From Leisingera sp. ANG-M7 (lineage in GTDB: Bacteria; Pseudomonadota; Alphaproteobacteria; Rhodobacterales; Rhodobacteraceae), in assembly GCF_000813965.1 (NCBI RefSeq), contig NZ_JWLI01000011.1:1-64000 (forward strand): a stretch of DNA of 64,000 nucleotides, given 5' to 3'. The translations under genes and the position numbers were made by a program. The notes beneath the pieces are model-generated. The model was not told where the DNA came from. It worked only from the letters and a program-made list of their open reading frames with translations, and searched no databases. This document shows, in pieces, positions 34,538-43,477 of the stretch (position 1 is its first letter; each line of letters starts with the position of its first letter).

Positions 34538-35842
34538 CTAGCCTTGCGCCTTCCCAAAGAGCGCGAGTCCCTTGCTGCGCCCGCGCAAGACCTCCTCCGG
34601 CAGAGCAGCCCAGCCCTCTTGCGCTGGCTCTGTGCCAGCAGCTTGGAGCAAGTCCGCTGACGTAATCACGGCCATGCCCTGCGCTTTGGTCAGCTGCTCC
34701 AGCCGCGCCGCGGTGTTCACCGTGTCGCCAAAAACGGAGTATTCCAGCCGCTCCGGCGTGCCGGTCACACCTGAAAACACCTCTCCCCAGTGCACCCCGA
34801 TCCCAACGCCCAAGCCCGTGTCCCCGGCCTGTTCCCGTGTCTGGCGCCAGTCGCGCATTTGCGCCACCAGGCCATCAGCACATTCCAGCGCTTGCGCCGC
34901 CGCGCGCTCGCCTTCGAACAGGACCATCGCGGCATCGCCGATATACTTGTCGATCAAACCGGCGGTCCGGGCCGCAACACTTTCCACCCGCGTCCTGAAT
35001 TCCGTGATCAGTCGGCTCACTTCCTGCGGTTCGCGGCCCTCGCACCAGCTGGTAAAGCCGCGGATATCGATAAACAGGATGGCCATCTTCTGGTGCCGGC
35101 CCTCCTGCATCGCCTCCAGCCCGCCACCAGCCAGGCGGCCTGCCAACTGCGCCGGCAAGTAGCGGGTCAAGTTCGCCTTCTGGCGGGCTTCTTCAATGGA
35201 ACGGTGCAAAAGCGTGCGCATCCGCACGGCGGCCACCACCAGTACACCGCCAGCCAAGCACAGCATCACCAAACGTATGAAATTCGGCGGCAAGTCGAGT
35301 GTCAGCCTGATCCGCCCAACCAGATCCGGCGCGGCTTCAGGAGGCTGCCATAGGATCATCCATGCAAATCCCGCTGCGATTAGAACCAGCTTCACGGCAA
35401 GCCGCAGCGGGTTCAGCCTAAGGACGCCGAAGGCCAGCACGACTGGGGCCATCCAAACGGCGGGCATGGCAAATAACGCCGCACCAGGCACGCCGGTGTT
35501 CACCAACGACAGGAATGAGTTCAGCAGCAAAAAAGCACAATCCGCAAAAACCGCCAGCCAGATCATCCAGGGCCTGAACAATTGTCGCCAAATTGCCCAG
35601 TAAATCAGCGTCCCCACTGCCAGATAGGACAGCATGGTCGCAGCAGCCAGGCCGACCTGCCGCCGCAAATGCGGCTCTTCAATCACCCGCACGGCTTCTA
35701 CGGCTAGCAGCATCGCCAGCATCAGACCCAGCGCCACAACAATCCGCAACAGCGCAACGATGCGTTCCGCTTCAACCTCTGCTGCGCTCAGCAGGGCCGG
35801 CTCCTGCGGCCTCAGCGCTTTCAGTGCCGGCAGCAGCTGCAT
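34538..35842 (-). CDS. Membrane-bound class III adenylate/guanylate cyclase
   Basis: A 434-residue protein with six predicted helices in the first half (about 30-205) and a C-terminal class III cyclase domain (about 240-430). The metal-binding Asp residues are in FIDIRGFTSW and DKYIGDAAMVLFE. GIGVHWGEVFSGVTGTPERLEYSVFGDTVNTAARLEQL covers the dimer interface and catalytic Asn/Arg region. It makes cAMP (or cGMP) in response to an unknown signal. Its ATG abuts the stop of rmuC with no gap, so it is translationally linked to rmuC, an unexpected partner. Confidence 0.9.
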   Translation of the reverse strand: MQLLPALKALRPQEPALLSAAEVEAERIVALLRIVVALGLMLAMLLAVEAVRVIEEPHLRRQVGLAAATMLSYLAVGTLIYWAIWRQLFRPWMIWLAVFADCAFLLLNSFLSLVNTGVPGAALFAMPAVWMAPVVLAFGVLRLNPLRLAVKLVLIAAGFAWMILWQPPEAAPDLVGRIRLTLDLPPNFIRLVMLCLAGGVLVVAAVRMRTLLHRSIEEARQKANLTRYLPAQLAGRLAGGGLEAMQEGRHQKMAILFIDIRGFTSWCEGREPQEVSRLITEFRTRVESVAARTAGLIDKYIGDAAMVLFEGERAAAQALECADGLVAQMRDWRQTREQAGDTGLGVGIGVHWGEVFSGVTGTPERLEYSVFGDTVNTAARLEQLTKAQGMAVITSADLLQAAGTEPAQEGWAALPEEVLRGRSKGLALFGKAQG

Positions 35843-37225
35843 CTACTCTTCCGCCAGAAGCGCCACCTGGCGCGGCTCGACCTCCACCTGGCCGGGATCC
35901 TCCAGTTCAGCGCCATTGGCAACCACGCCCATCGCCTCAAACCTGCGGGCCGAAGGCAGCACCCGGGATTCCAGCGAGCCAACCGCTTTGTTGTAGTTGT
36001 TCACCGAGGACGACAGCGACCGCCCCACCGACGCCAGGTTCTTGGAGAAAGTCGCCAGCCGGTCATAGAGCTCCTTGGCGGTCTTCTGCACTTCAACAGC
36101 GTTCTCCGCCATTTTCTCCTGTTGCCAGCCATAGGCAATTGACTTGACCAGAGCCATCAGCGTGGTCGGCGTGGCAATCAGAACCTTGCTCTCAAAGGCG
36201 TATTCAATCAGCCCCGGATCCGCTTCTGCTGCGGCCGACACGAAAGTTTCACCGGGGATGAACATCACCACAAAGTCCGGTGTCTCACCCAGGGCGCTTT
36301 GATAGGATTTCGAGGCCAGCTGCCGCACATGGGTCTTCACGTGGTTTGCGTGGCGGGCCAGCGCCGCCTGCTGCTGTTCCGGCGTCTCTGCCTCCAGCGC
36401 ATCCAGATAGGCCTCCAGCGGGGTCTTGGCATCCACCACGATGCTCTTACCGCCTGGAATGCGCACCACCGCATCGGGACGGCGCAGGCCTTCATCAGTG
36501 CCGACGCTTTTCTCCAGCTCATAATCCACGTGTTCGGCCATGCCGGCCATTTCGAATACCTGCCGCAACTGCATCTCACCCCAGCGGCCGCGGGTCTTGG
36601 GCGCCCGCAGCGCCTGCACCAGCTTGCGGGTCTCGCCGCCCAGCGCCGCCTGCCCCTCCGCCAAGTGCTTAACCTGGGTCTGAATTGCGCCATAGGCCTC
36701 GTTGCGGGCCTGTTCGATTTCCTTGATCCGCTCGCCGAACTGGCCCAGCTTCTGGTCCAGCGGCTTCACCAGGTTCTCGATCGCTGCGTGGCGCTTGGCC
36801 AGATCCTCGTCCGCCGTCTTGCTGTGGGCCTGGAAGCGTTCGCTGACCAAGCTCAGGAAGCTTTCAGAATTCTGCTTCAGCACACCCGAAGCCAGCGAAG
36901 CGAACTTGTGCTCCATCTGCTGGTTCATGTGCTTCAGTTCTTCCAGCCGCACTGCGTGCTCGGCTTTCAGCGCCTGCACCTGCGCCTCTGCCTGGTAACG
37001 CGCGCTGCGCTCGTTCTCGTGCACGCGGCGCAGGGTGGCCAGCTCGTCCGATAGCCCCGGAAGCCGCGCAACTTCGGCCTTCAGCCCGGCGATATGACTG
37101 CGCTGATCCGCGTTTACCTGTTCCAGCTGCCGCGCCGTCCCGCGCAGCCGAAGCCCAGCCAGCGCCAAAAGCGCAGCCAATCCAGCCAGCGCGTAGATTG
37201 CCCAATGGGCCTGTTCCAATGTCAC
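35843..37225 (-). CDS. rmuC: DNA recombination protein RmuC
   Basis: A 460-residue protein with an N-terminal membrane anchor (about 8-26), a long coiled coil (about 35-150) and a PD-(D/E)XK-like nuclease domain (about 190-350) with GRWGEMQLRQVFEMAGM and DAVVRIPGGKSIVVDAKTPLEAYLDA. RmuC limits recombination-associated rearrangements in E. coli. It lies between mutL (31 bp away) and the adenylate cyclase (0 bp), so the three probably share a transcript. Confidence 0.92.
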   Translation of the reverse strand: MTLEQAHWAIYALAGLAALLALAGLRLRGTARQLEQVNADQRSHIAGLKAEVARLPGLSDELATLRRVHENERSARYQAEAQVQALKAEHAVRLEELKHMNQQMEHKFASLASGVLKQNSESFLSLVSERFQAHSKTADEDLAKRHAAIENLVKPLDQKLGQFGERIKEIEQARNEAYGAIQTQVKHLAEGQAALGGETRKLVQALRAPKTRGRWGEMQLRQVFEMAGMAEHVDYELEKSVGTDEGLRRPDAVVRIPGGKSIVVDAKTPLEAYLDALEAETPEQQQAALARHANHVKTHVRQLASKSYQSALGETPDFVVMFIPGETFVSAAAEADPGLIEYAFESKVLIATPTTLMALVKSIAYGWQQEKMAENAVEVQKTAKELYDRLATFSKNLASVGRSLSSSVNNYNKAVGSLESRVLPSARRFEAMGVVANGAELEDPGQVEVEPRQVALLAEE

Positions 37226-37256
37226 TGCTCGTCCTCCCTTTAACGGGGGTTCTTGT

Positions 37257-39203
37257 TCATGTGCGCCCGAACAGGCGCTCGATATCTGCCAGTTTCAGTT
37301 CCACATATGTCGGGCGGCCATGGTTGCACTGGCCGGAATGCGGCGTTGCTTCCATCTCCCGCAAGAGCGCATTCATCTCCTCCCCCCGCATCCGGCGCCC
37401 CGAACGGATCGAGCCGTGGCAGGCCACCCGGCTCAGGATCGCCTCGACACGGGCCTGCACAAGCTGGCTTTCTCCCTGATCCGACAGCTCGTCCAGGATG
37501 TCCTTGATCATCGCCTCGGCGTTGACCTCTCCCAGGATTGCCGGGGTTTCCCTGACCGCAATGGCATTGCCGCCAAAGGCCTCGATGCCGAGACCGAATT
37601 TCGCCAGCTCATCGGCAACGCCCAGCAGGCAGGCACAATCGTTGTCGCTCAGTTCGATGATCTCCGGGATCAGCAGCGCCTGTGCTGCGACGCCGTTCTC
37701 GGCCATCTGGCGTTTCAGTTTCTCATAGACCAGCCGCTCATGCGCGGCGTGCTGGTCAACAATCACCATGCCGTCGGCGGTCTGGGCGATGATGTAGTTC
37801 TCATGCACCTGGCCGCGCGCCGCCCCCAGCGGCAGGGCTTCGGCCCCGGGCACGGTGGCTTCGGGCGCATCCAAAGGCTGACCCGGGGCCATCGGAACCT
37901 CAGGAGCATCCGTCACCTGGCCGCTGTAAAGGCCGGCCAATTCTGCAAAGCCTGGTGCTGCCGGCGGCTGATAAGCGGGGGCGGGCGTGAAGCCTTCAGG
38001 CTGTTGTCCAGCAAAAGACGTGGACCGCGCACCATATGAAGACCGGTCCATCTGATAGATCCGGGGCGCACCGCTGGCGGTGGGCTGTTCTACCTTCATC
38101 GCTCCCAGTGTGGCGCCCGCTACAGTGGTTGAGGCGCGGTGGCCTGCCTCTGCCAGAGCATGGCGCAGGGAGGACACAATCAGCCCGCGCGCCAGGCCGG
38201 GGTCGCGGAACCGAACCTCGGATTTCGCTGGATGCACGTTCACATCCACCAGCTGCGGGTCGCAATCGATGAACAGCGCCGCCGCCGGGTGCCGGTCGCG
38301 GCTCAGGAAATCGAAATACGCTGCGCGCAGCGCCCCGGTCAGCATCTTGTCCTTCACGGGCCGCGTGTTCACAAACAGGAACTGCGCCACCGCTGCACCT
38401 CGCGAATAGGTCGGCAGCGCCGCGTAACCATAGAGCCGGATGCCCTCGCGGGTCGCGTCGATCTTCAGCGCGTTTTCCGCAAACTCCCGTCCCAGCACCG
38501 AGGCCAGCCGTCCGTGCAGCGCATCAAACAGGTCGCCGCTCAAGGGATCGGCACGGAAGGTGACCCGCCCCTCACCGCCGCCCGAGACGTCGCGCAGGGT
38601 GAAGCCCACCGAGGACTCCGCCATCGCAAGCCTTTTCACCGTATCCCCGATCGCCTGCGCTTCGGCCCGGTCGGTTCGCATGAATTTGAGTCGTGCAGGC
38701 GTGGCAAAGAACAGATCCCGCAGCTCAACGATGGTGCCTGCCCGCAAGGCAGCCGGCTTCACCGGTTCCAGCTTGCCGCCCGACACCCGGATTTGCGCGG
38801 CCTCATGGCCCGCTGCCCGGCTGGCGATGGTCAGCCGCCCGACAGCGCCCAAGCTCGGCAGCGCCTCGCCCCGGAACCCGAAGGTGTGGATATTCAGCAG
38901 GTCGGAGCCATCGATCTTGGAGGTCGCATGGCGGCTCAGCGCCAGCGGCAGATCCTCCGGTGTCATGCCGCAGCCATCATCGGTGACCCGGATCAAGGTC
39001 TTGCCGCCATCGGCAATCTCCACCGTGATCCGTGCGGCACCGGCGTCAATGGCATTTTCCACCAATTCCTTCACAGCTGAGGCGGGGCGTTCCACCACCT
39101 CGCCCGCGGCAATCCGGTTGATGGCACTGTCGTCCAGCTGGCGGATGATCGGCCGGCTGTTCAGGGCGTTTTTGTCGCCGATATGGGGTTCTGCACTGCT
39201 CAT
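37257..39203 (-). CDS. mutL: DNA mismatch repair protein MutL
   Basis: A 648-residue GHKL ATPase that couples mismatch recognition to strand removal. N-terminal motifs are NRIAAGEVVERPASAVKEL, DDGCGM and GFRGEAL. The linker (about 345-450) is Pro and Ala rich. The C-terminal domain has DQHAAHERLVYEKL, the endonuclease signature DQHA-x2-E-x4-E, so this MutL should nick DNA itself, as expected in bacteria without MutH. I took the ATG at 39203; a GTG at 39239 is also in frame, and the ribosome site (TAGGGG) is modest. Confidence 0.95.
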   Translation of the reverse strand: MSSAEPHIGDKNALNSRPIIRQLDDSAINRIAAGEVVERPASAVKELVENAIDAGAARITVEIADGGKTLIRVTDDGCGMTPEDLPLALSRHATSKIDGSDLLNIHTFGFRGEALPSLGAVGRLTIASRAAGHEAAQIRVSGGKLEPVKPAALRAGTIVELRDLFFATPARLKFMRTDRAEAQAIGDTVKRLAMAESSVGFTLRDVSGGGEGRVTFRADPLSGDLFDALHGRLASVLGREFAENALKIDATREGIRLYGYAALPTYSRGAAVAQFLFVNTRPVKDKMLTGALRAAYFDFLSRDRHPAAALFIDCDPQLVDVNVHPAKSEVRFRDPGLARGLIVSSLRHALAEAGHRASTTVAGATLGAMKVEQPTASGAPRIYQMDRSSYGARSTSFAGQQPEGFTPAPAYQPPAAPGFAELAGLYSGQVTDAPEVPMAPGQPLDAPEATVPGAEALPLGAARGQVHENYIIAQTADGMVIVDQHAAHERLVYEKLKRQMAENGVAAQALLIPEIIELSDNDCACLLGVADELAKFGLGIEAFGGNAIAVRETPAILGEVNAEAMIKDILDELSDQGESQLVQARVEAILSRVACHGSIRSGRRMRGEEMNALLREMEATPHSGQCNHGRPTYVELKLADIERLFGRT

Positions 39204-39330
39204 ACCCCTAAATTTAGCATGTGTGGCCGATTCTGCCACCGGAATGCGCAGCCTAGCCTCTGCAGGATCACGAAACTGGAATCCCCCTCACCTGGCAGCA
39301 TTCTGCGCGCCTGATGTTCCGCCCCTTGAT

Positions 39331-39354
39331 TTTTTTGTCCATTTAGTCAAAAAA
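39331..39354. promoter_or_regulatory. Operator candidate upstream of deoC, A/T-rich inverted repeat
   Basis: TTTTTTGTC (39331-39339) and GTCAAAAAA (39346-39354) form an inverted repeat with 8 of 9 positions paired and a 6-bp centre, about 80 bp before the deoC start. It is the only A/T-rich stretch in the spacer. Confidence 0.5.
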
Positions 39355-39398
39355 CATGCCCGTCTGCGGGGGCGTTCGCTTGCCAATATGCCGCACCC

Positions 39399-39413
39399 GT
39401 GCGATTTTCGCAC
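39399..39413. promoter_or_regulatory. Second inverted repeat upstream of deoC
   Basis: GTGCGA, TTT, TCGCAC: a perfect 15-bp inverted repeat 22 bp before the deoC start. It could be an operator or a 5' leader hairpin near the ribosome site. Confidence 0.45.
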
Positions 39414-39435
39414 AGAACTCTTCCGAGGATTTCCA

Positions 39436-40425
39436 ATGGATAGCCAAACCGCTGAACGAAGCGCGCAGCTGCCGCAGCTGGCAGAGCCGCGCAACCCGGG
39501 CATGGAGCTGGACCTGGACTGGGTCGCTGCCGTGCAGGCCAACACATCGGCCATCGAACGCCGCTGCGCCACCTTGCCGGGCCGCCGCAGCGTCAAGAAG
39601 GACCACCAGGCCGCCTGGCTGCTGAAGGCGATCAGCCTGATTGACCTCACGACCCTGTCCGGTGACGACACCGAGGGCCGCGTGCGCCGCCTGTGTGCCA
39701 AGGCGCGCCAGCCCGTCAGTGCCGGCCTGTTGCGCAGGCTGGGCATGGAAGGCCTCACCACTGGTGCAGTCTGTGTCTATCACGACATGATCCCGACCGC
39801 CGTAAAGGCGCTGGAGGGCACCAGCATTCCAGTTGCCGCCGTCTCCACCGGCTTTCCGGCTGGCCTGTCGCCGTTCCACCTGCGGGTGGCAGAGATCGAG
39901 GAGAGCGTCAAAGACGGGGCTGAGGAGATCGACATCGTGATCACCCGCCGCCATGTGCTGCAGGGCAACTGGCAGGCGTTGTATGACGAGATGAAAGCCT
40001 TCCGCCTGGCCTGCGGCGATGCCCATGTGAAGGCAATCCTGGCAACCGGCGAGCTGGGCTCCCTGCGCAACGTGGCGCGCGCCTCGCTGGTTTGCATGAT
40101 GGCCGGCGCAGATTTCATCAAGACCTCCACCGGCAAGGAAAGCGTCAACGCCACCCTGCCCGTCTCGCTGGTGATGATCCGGGCGATCCGCGACTATTAC
40201 GACCGCACCGGCTACCGCGTCGGCTACAAGCCCGCGGGCGGGATTTCCAAGGCCAAGGACGCGCTGGTCTACCTTGCGCTGATGAAGGATGAGCTGGGCG
40301 ACCGCTGGCTGCAGCCCGATCTGTTCCGCTTTGGCGCCTCCTCGCTGCTGAACGACATTGAGCGCCAGCTGGAACACCATGTCACCGGGGCATACTCCGC
40401 CGGCTACCGCCACGCGATGGGCTGA
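39436..40425 (+). CDS. deoC: Deoxyribose-phosphate aldolase
   Basis: A 329-residue class I aldolase that splits 2-deoxyribose 5-phosphate into acetaldehyde and glyceraldehyde 3-phosphate in deoxynucleoside breakdown. The Schiff-base lysine is Lys229 in ADFIKTSTGKE; other markers are VSTGFPAG and YKPAGGI. An N-terminal extension of about 75 residues precedes the barrel, making it longer than the E. coli enzyme. The ATG is preceded by GAGGATTT. Two inverted repeats upstream mark the control region. ALDH16 follows after 11 bp, so the operon can oxidise the released acetaldehyde. Confidence 0.94.
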   Translation: MDSQTAERSAQLPQLAEPRNPGMELDLDWVAAVQANTSAIERRCATLPGRRSVKKDHQAAWLLKAISLIDLTTLSGDDTEGRVRRLCAKARQPVSAGLLRRLGMEGLTTGAVCVYHDMIPTAVKALEGTSIPVAAVSTGFPAGLSPFHLRVAEIEESVKDGAEEIDIVITRRHVLQGNWQALYDEMKAFRLACGDAHVKAILATGELGSLRNVARASLVCMMAGADFIKTSTGKESVNATLPVSLVMIRAIRDYYDRTGYRVGYKPAGGISKAKDALVYLALMKDELGDRWLQPDLFRFGASSLLNDIERQLEHHVTGAYSAGYRHAMG

Positions 40426-40436
40426 GGGCTGAACAC

Positions 40437-42773
40437 ATGACCATCAAAGAGATCTTCGACACTATGGAATACGGTCCTGCCCCCGAAAGCGCTGCCGAGG
40501 CACTGGCCTGGCTGGTTGATCAGGGCAGCCGGTTCGGCCATTTCATCAACGGTGAATTCACCAGCCCGGGCGAAGGGTTCGACAGCAAGAATCCGGCCAC
40601 CGGCGAGGTACTGGCCAGCCTGACCCAGGCCAAGCAAGCGGATGTGGACGCAGCTGTTGAAGCTGCCCGCAAGGCGCAGGGCGGCTGGGCCGGTCTTGGC
40701 GGCGCGGGCCGCGCCAAATACCTCTATGCCATCGCCCGCCTGCTGCAGAAGCACGCGCGCCTGATTGCCGTGCTTGAAACGCTGGACAACGGCAAACCGA
40801 TCCGCGAGAGCCGCGACATCGATATCCCGCTGGCGCAGCGTCATTTCTACTACCACGCTGGCATGGCCCAGCTGATGGACAGCGAATTGCCGGACGCCGA
40901 GGCCCTGGGCGTCTGCGGCCAGATCATTCCCTGGAACTTCCCGCTGCTGATGCTGGCCTGGAAGATCGCACCAGCCATTGCCATGGGCAACACCGTGGTG
41001 CTGAAGCCTGCGGAATACACTTCGCTCACCGCACTGCTGTTCGCTGACATCTGCCGCCAGGCGGGCCTGCCCAAGGGTGTCGTCAACATCGTGACCGGCG
41101 ACGGTGCCGTAGGCGAGATGATCACTGGCGCCAAAGTCGACAAGATCGCCTTTACCGGCTCCACTTCCGTTGGCCGCAGGATCCGCGAAGCCACCGCAGG
41201 CAGCGGCAAAGCGCTGACGCTGGAGCTGGGCGGCAAATCCCCCTACATCGTCTTTGACGACGCTGACATCGACTCCGCGATCGAAGGTCTGGTGGACGCC
41301 ATCTGGTTCAACCAGGGCCAAGTCTGCTGCGCGGGCTCCCGCCTGCTGGTCCAGGAAGGCATCGCGGAGCGTTTCCACGCCAAGCTCAAGGCCCGCATGG
41401 ACGGCCTGCGCGTTGGAAACCCCCTCGACAAATGCATCGACGTTGGCGCCGTGGTGGACCCGGTTCAGCTGGATACCATCAGCAGCATGGTTGCAGCCAA
41501 CACCGCAGGCAGCATGCACCAAGCACAGGTCGAGATGCCCGAAGGCGGCTGCTTCTACCCGCCGACCCTGATCGAAGGGCTGTCGCCCGCAGATCCGCTG
41601 ATGCAAGAGGAAATCTTTGGCCCCGTTCTGGTCTCCTGCACCTTCCGCACCCCGGCGGAAGCGGTGGAGCTGGCCAACAACACCCGTTACGGCCTCGCAG
41701 CAACCGTCTGGACCGAGAACGTGAACCTGGCGCTCGACATGGCACCGAAGCTGACGGCCGGCGTGGTCTGGATCAACGGCACCAACATATTCGACGCCGC
41801 AGCCGGTTTCGGCGGCGTGCGTGAAAGCGGTTTCGGACGCGAAGGCGGCTGGGAGGGTTTGTCTGCGTATACCCGCCCGAAATCCAAGGCCAAGCAACTG
41901 GCCAAGGTTGAGGCGTTTGCCGGCAATGGCGCCCCAATGGACCCGCTGGACCGCACCTCCAAGCTGTATGTTGGCGGCAAGCAGGCGCGCCCGGATGGCG
42001 GCTACAGCCAGGCCATCCACAGCAAGTCCGGCGCGCTGCTGGGCCACGTTGGCCTTGCCAACCGCAAGGACGTGCGCAACGCGGTTGAAGCCGCCGCAGG
42101 CGCCGGCAAATGGTCCAAAACCACCGGCCACCTGCGGGCGCAGATCCTTTACTACATTGGAGAGAACCTCTCCGCCCGTGCGGACGAGTTCGCGGCCCGC
42201 ATCGACGCCATGACCGGGAAGAAGGGCGGCGCGGCAGAGGTCGAAGCCTCGATCCAGCGCCTGTTCTCCGCTGCGGCCTGGGCCGACAAATACGACGGGC
42301 AGGTGCATGGCGTGCCAATCCGCGGCGTAGCATTGGCGATGAAAGAGCCGGTTGGCGTGATCGGCGCGCTCTGCGCTGATGAGGCGCCGCTGCTGGGCTT
42401 GGTCTCGGTGATGGCGCCGGCCATTGCTATGGGCAATCGGGTGGTGCTGGCGGCCTCTGAGCCCTTCCCGCTGGCGGCAACCGATTTCTATCAGGTGCTG
42501 GACACCTCAGACGTGCCCGGCGGCGTGGTCAACATCCTGACCGGCAGCCATGCAGAAATGGCAAAACCGCTGGCCTCGCATCTGAACGTGGACGCGGTCT
42601 GGAGCTTCTCCTCGACCGATCTGTCTGCGGCAATCGAAGCGGCCTCGGCAGGCAACTTGAAGCGCACCTGGGTCAACAATGGCGCTGCAACCGACTGGAT
42701 GCAGGACCACACCAAGCGCTTCCTGCAGGAAGCCACAGAGGTGAAGAACATCTGGGTGCCCTACGGCGAGTAA
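40437..42773 (+). CDS. Aldehyde dehydrogenase 16-type two-domain protein
   Basis: A 778-residue protein of the ALDH16 family, in which a complete ALDH domain is fused to a second, incomplete one. Domain 1 (about 35-480) has cofactor and catalytic motifs: IIPWNFPLLM, FTGSTSVGRRI, LTLELGGKSP and GQVCC with catalytic Cys297. Domain 2 (about 500-775) keeps the fold (VGVIGALCADEAPLLGLVSVMAPAIAMGN) but has no GQxC cysteine, so it is probably a structural pseudo-domain. The enzyme most likely oxidises the acetaldehyde made by DeoC, 11 bp upstream. This substrate is inferred from the operon. A terminator follows. Confidence 0.92.
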   Translation: MTIKEIFDTMEYGPAPESAAEALAWLVDQGSRFGHFINGEFTSPGEGFDSKNPATGEVLASLTQAKQADVDAAVEAARKAQGGWAGLGGAGRAKYLYAIARLLQKHARLIAVLETLDNGKPIRESRDIDIPLAQRHFYYHAGMAQLMDSELPDAEALGVCGQIIPWNFPLLMLAWKIAPAIAMGNTVVLKPAEYTSLTALLFADICRQAGLPKGVVNIVTGDGAVGEMITGAKVDKIAFTGSTSVGRRIREATAGSGKALTLELGGKSPYIVFDDADIDSAIEGLVDAIWFNQGQVCCAGSRLLVQEGIAERFHAKLKARMDGLRVGNPLDKCIDVGAVVDPVQLDTISSMVAANTAGSMHQAQVEMPEGGCFYPPTLIEGLSPADPLMQEEIFGPVLVSCTFRTPAEAVELANNTRYGLAATVWTENVNLALDMAPKLTAGVVWINGTNIFDAAAGFGGVRESGFGREGGWEGLSAYTRPKSKAKQLAKVEAFAGNGAPMDPLDRTSKLYVGGKQARPDGGYSQAIHSKSGALLGHVGLANRKDVRNAVEAAAGAGKWSKTTGHLRAQILYYIGENLSARADEFAARIDAMTGKKGGAAEVEASIQRLFSAAAWADKYDGQVHGVPIRGVALAMKEPVGVIGALCADEAPLLGLVSVMAPAIAMGNRVVLAASEPFPLAATDFYQVLDTSDVPGGVVNILTGSHAEMAKPLASHLNVDAVWSFSSTDLSAAIEAASAGNLKRTWVNNGAATDWMQDHTKRFLQEATEVKNIWVPYGE

Positions 42774-42798
42774 TCCTGCCGGTTTTAAGAACGAACCA

Positions 42799-42832
42799 AA
42801 CGCCGCTCCCTCTGGGGCGGCGTTATTCTTTC
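42799..42832 (+). terminator. Terminator after the deoC-ALDH16 operon
   Basis: AACGCCGCTCC (42799-42809), loop CTCT and GGGGCGGCGTT (42814-42824) pair with one T-G wobble, followed by ATTCTTT. It begins 25 bp after the stop. Confidence 0.75.
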
Positions 42833-42885
42833 TGACCGGCCCCTCGCCCCCGCTTTCAAAGCCGCGGCTTGCGTCACGTGGCAAC

Positions 42886-42990
42886 CGCCCGTGCGCAGCA
42901 CGGGCCACGCCCAAGGCCAAGGGCAGCCCGGCACAGCCGGGGAGCCAGCGGGCGCGGGAGCACTCCACCGCCAGATGACACCCGCGCAAT
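42886..42990. repeat. Extragenic two-hairpin repeat, copy A
   Basis: Contains a perfect hairpin CCCGTGC-GCA-GCACGGG (42888-42904) and a second CCCGGC-ACA-GCCGGG (42927-42941), followed by GGCGCGGGAGCAC and a GCGCAATA end. The element at 50042-50146 shares these blocks in the same order: GCGCAGCACGGGCC, CGCCCAAG, CAGCCGGG, GGCGCGGGAGCAC and GCGCAA. It lies between a terminator and the rpsO terminator, outside coding sequence. Confidence 0.65.
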
Positions 42991-43020
42991 AGAAAACGCC
43001 CGCTCCTTTCGGAACGGGCG
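42991..43020 (-). terminator. Terminator of rpsO
   Basis: On the minus strand CGCCCGTTCC, loop GAAA and GGAGCGGGCG pair with one G-T wobble and are followed by TTTTCT. It is 22 bp past the rpsO stop codon at 43043. Confidence 0.85.
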
Positions 43021-43042
43021 CAGAAATCCGGTTAAGCGCGGA

Positions 43043-43312
43043 TTAGCGGCGGATGCCCAGGCGTTTGATCAGGTCCTGGTAACGGGCCTCATCCTTGCCT
43101 TTGGTGTAGTCCAGCAGCTTGCGGCGCTGAGCAACCATTTTCAGGAGGCCACGGCGGCCGTGGTTGTCCTTCTTGTGGGTTTTGAAGTGCTCAGTCAGGG
43201 TGTTGATGCGCGAGGTCAGGATTGCAACCTGGACTTCCGGGGAACCGGTATCGCCTTCTTTGGTTGCGAATTCTTTCATCAGGCGCGCTTTTTCTTCCGC
43301 AGTGATCGACAT
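43043..43312 (-). CDS. rpsO: 30S ribosomal protein S15
   Basis: An 89-residue small-subunit protein that nucleates assembly on 16S rRNA. The N-terminal [36 protein letters not shown] and central [23 protein letters not shown] are standard. The ATG at 43312 follows AAGGAGACC. In most alphaproteobacteria rpsO lies between truB and pnp. Here truB is 3.3 kb upstream, with an RTX/DUF1643 block between, and pnp is 11 kb away. A terminator follows. Confidence 0.97.
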   Translation of the reverse strand: MSITAEEKARLMKEFATKEGDTGSPEVQVAILTSRINTLTEHFKTHKKDNHGRRGLLKMVAQRRKLLDYTKGKDEARYQDLIKRLGIRR

Positions 43313-43477
43313 CGGGGTCTCCTTCATAGGTTAGAGTGGATGGCACAGGCCGGGATGTCGTCCAGCACAGGCCCATGGAGCTATCTGCCGCAGAGTCGCG
43401 GCAGATGCGGGCGTATAAGATGATTCCGGCGCAAAGGCAAAGGTTATGTGCAGGTGCCTCCGCCAGGATCCCCGTGC

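Noticed and set aside
36000-38000. Search for CRISPR arrays, insertion sequences and phage genes across the window
   Set aside because: No evenly spaced direct repeats, transposase motifs, integrase or terminase genes were seen anywhere in the 64 kb.
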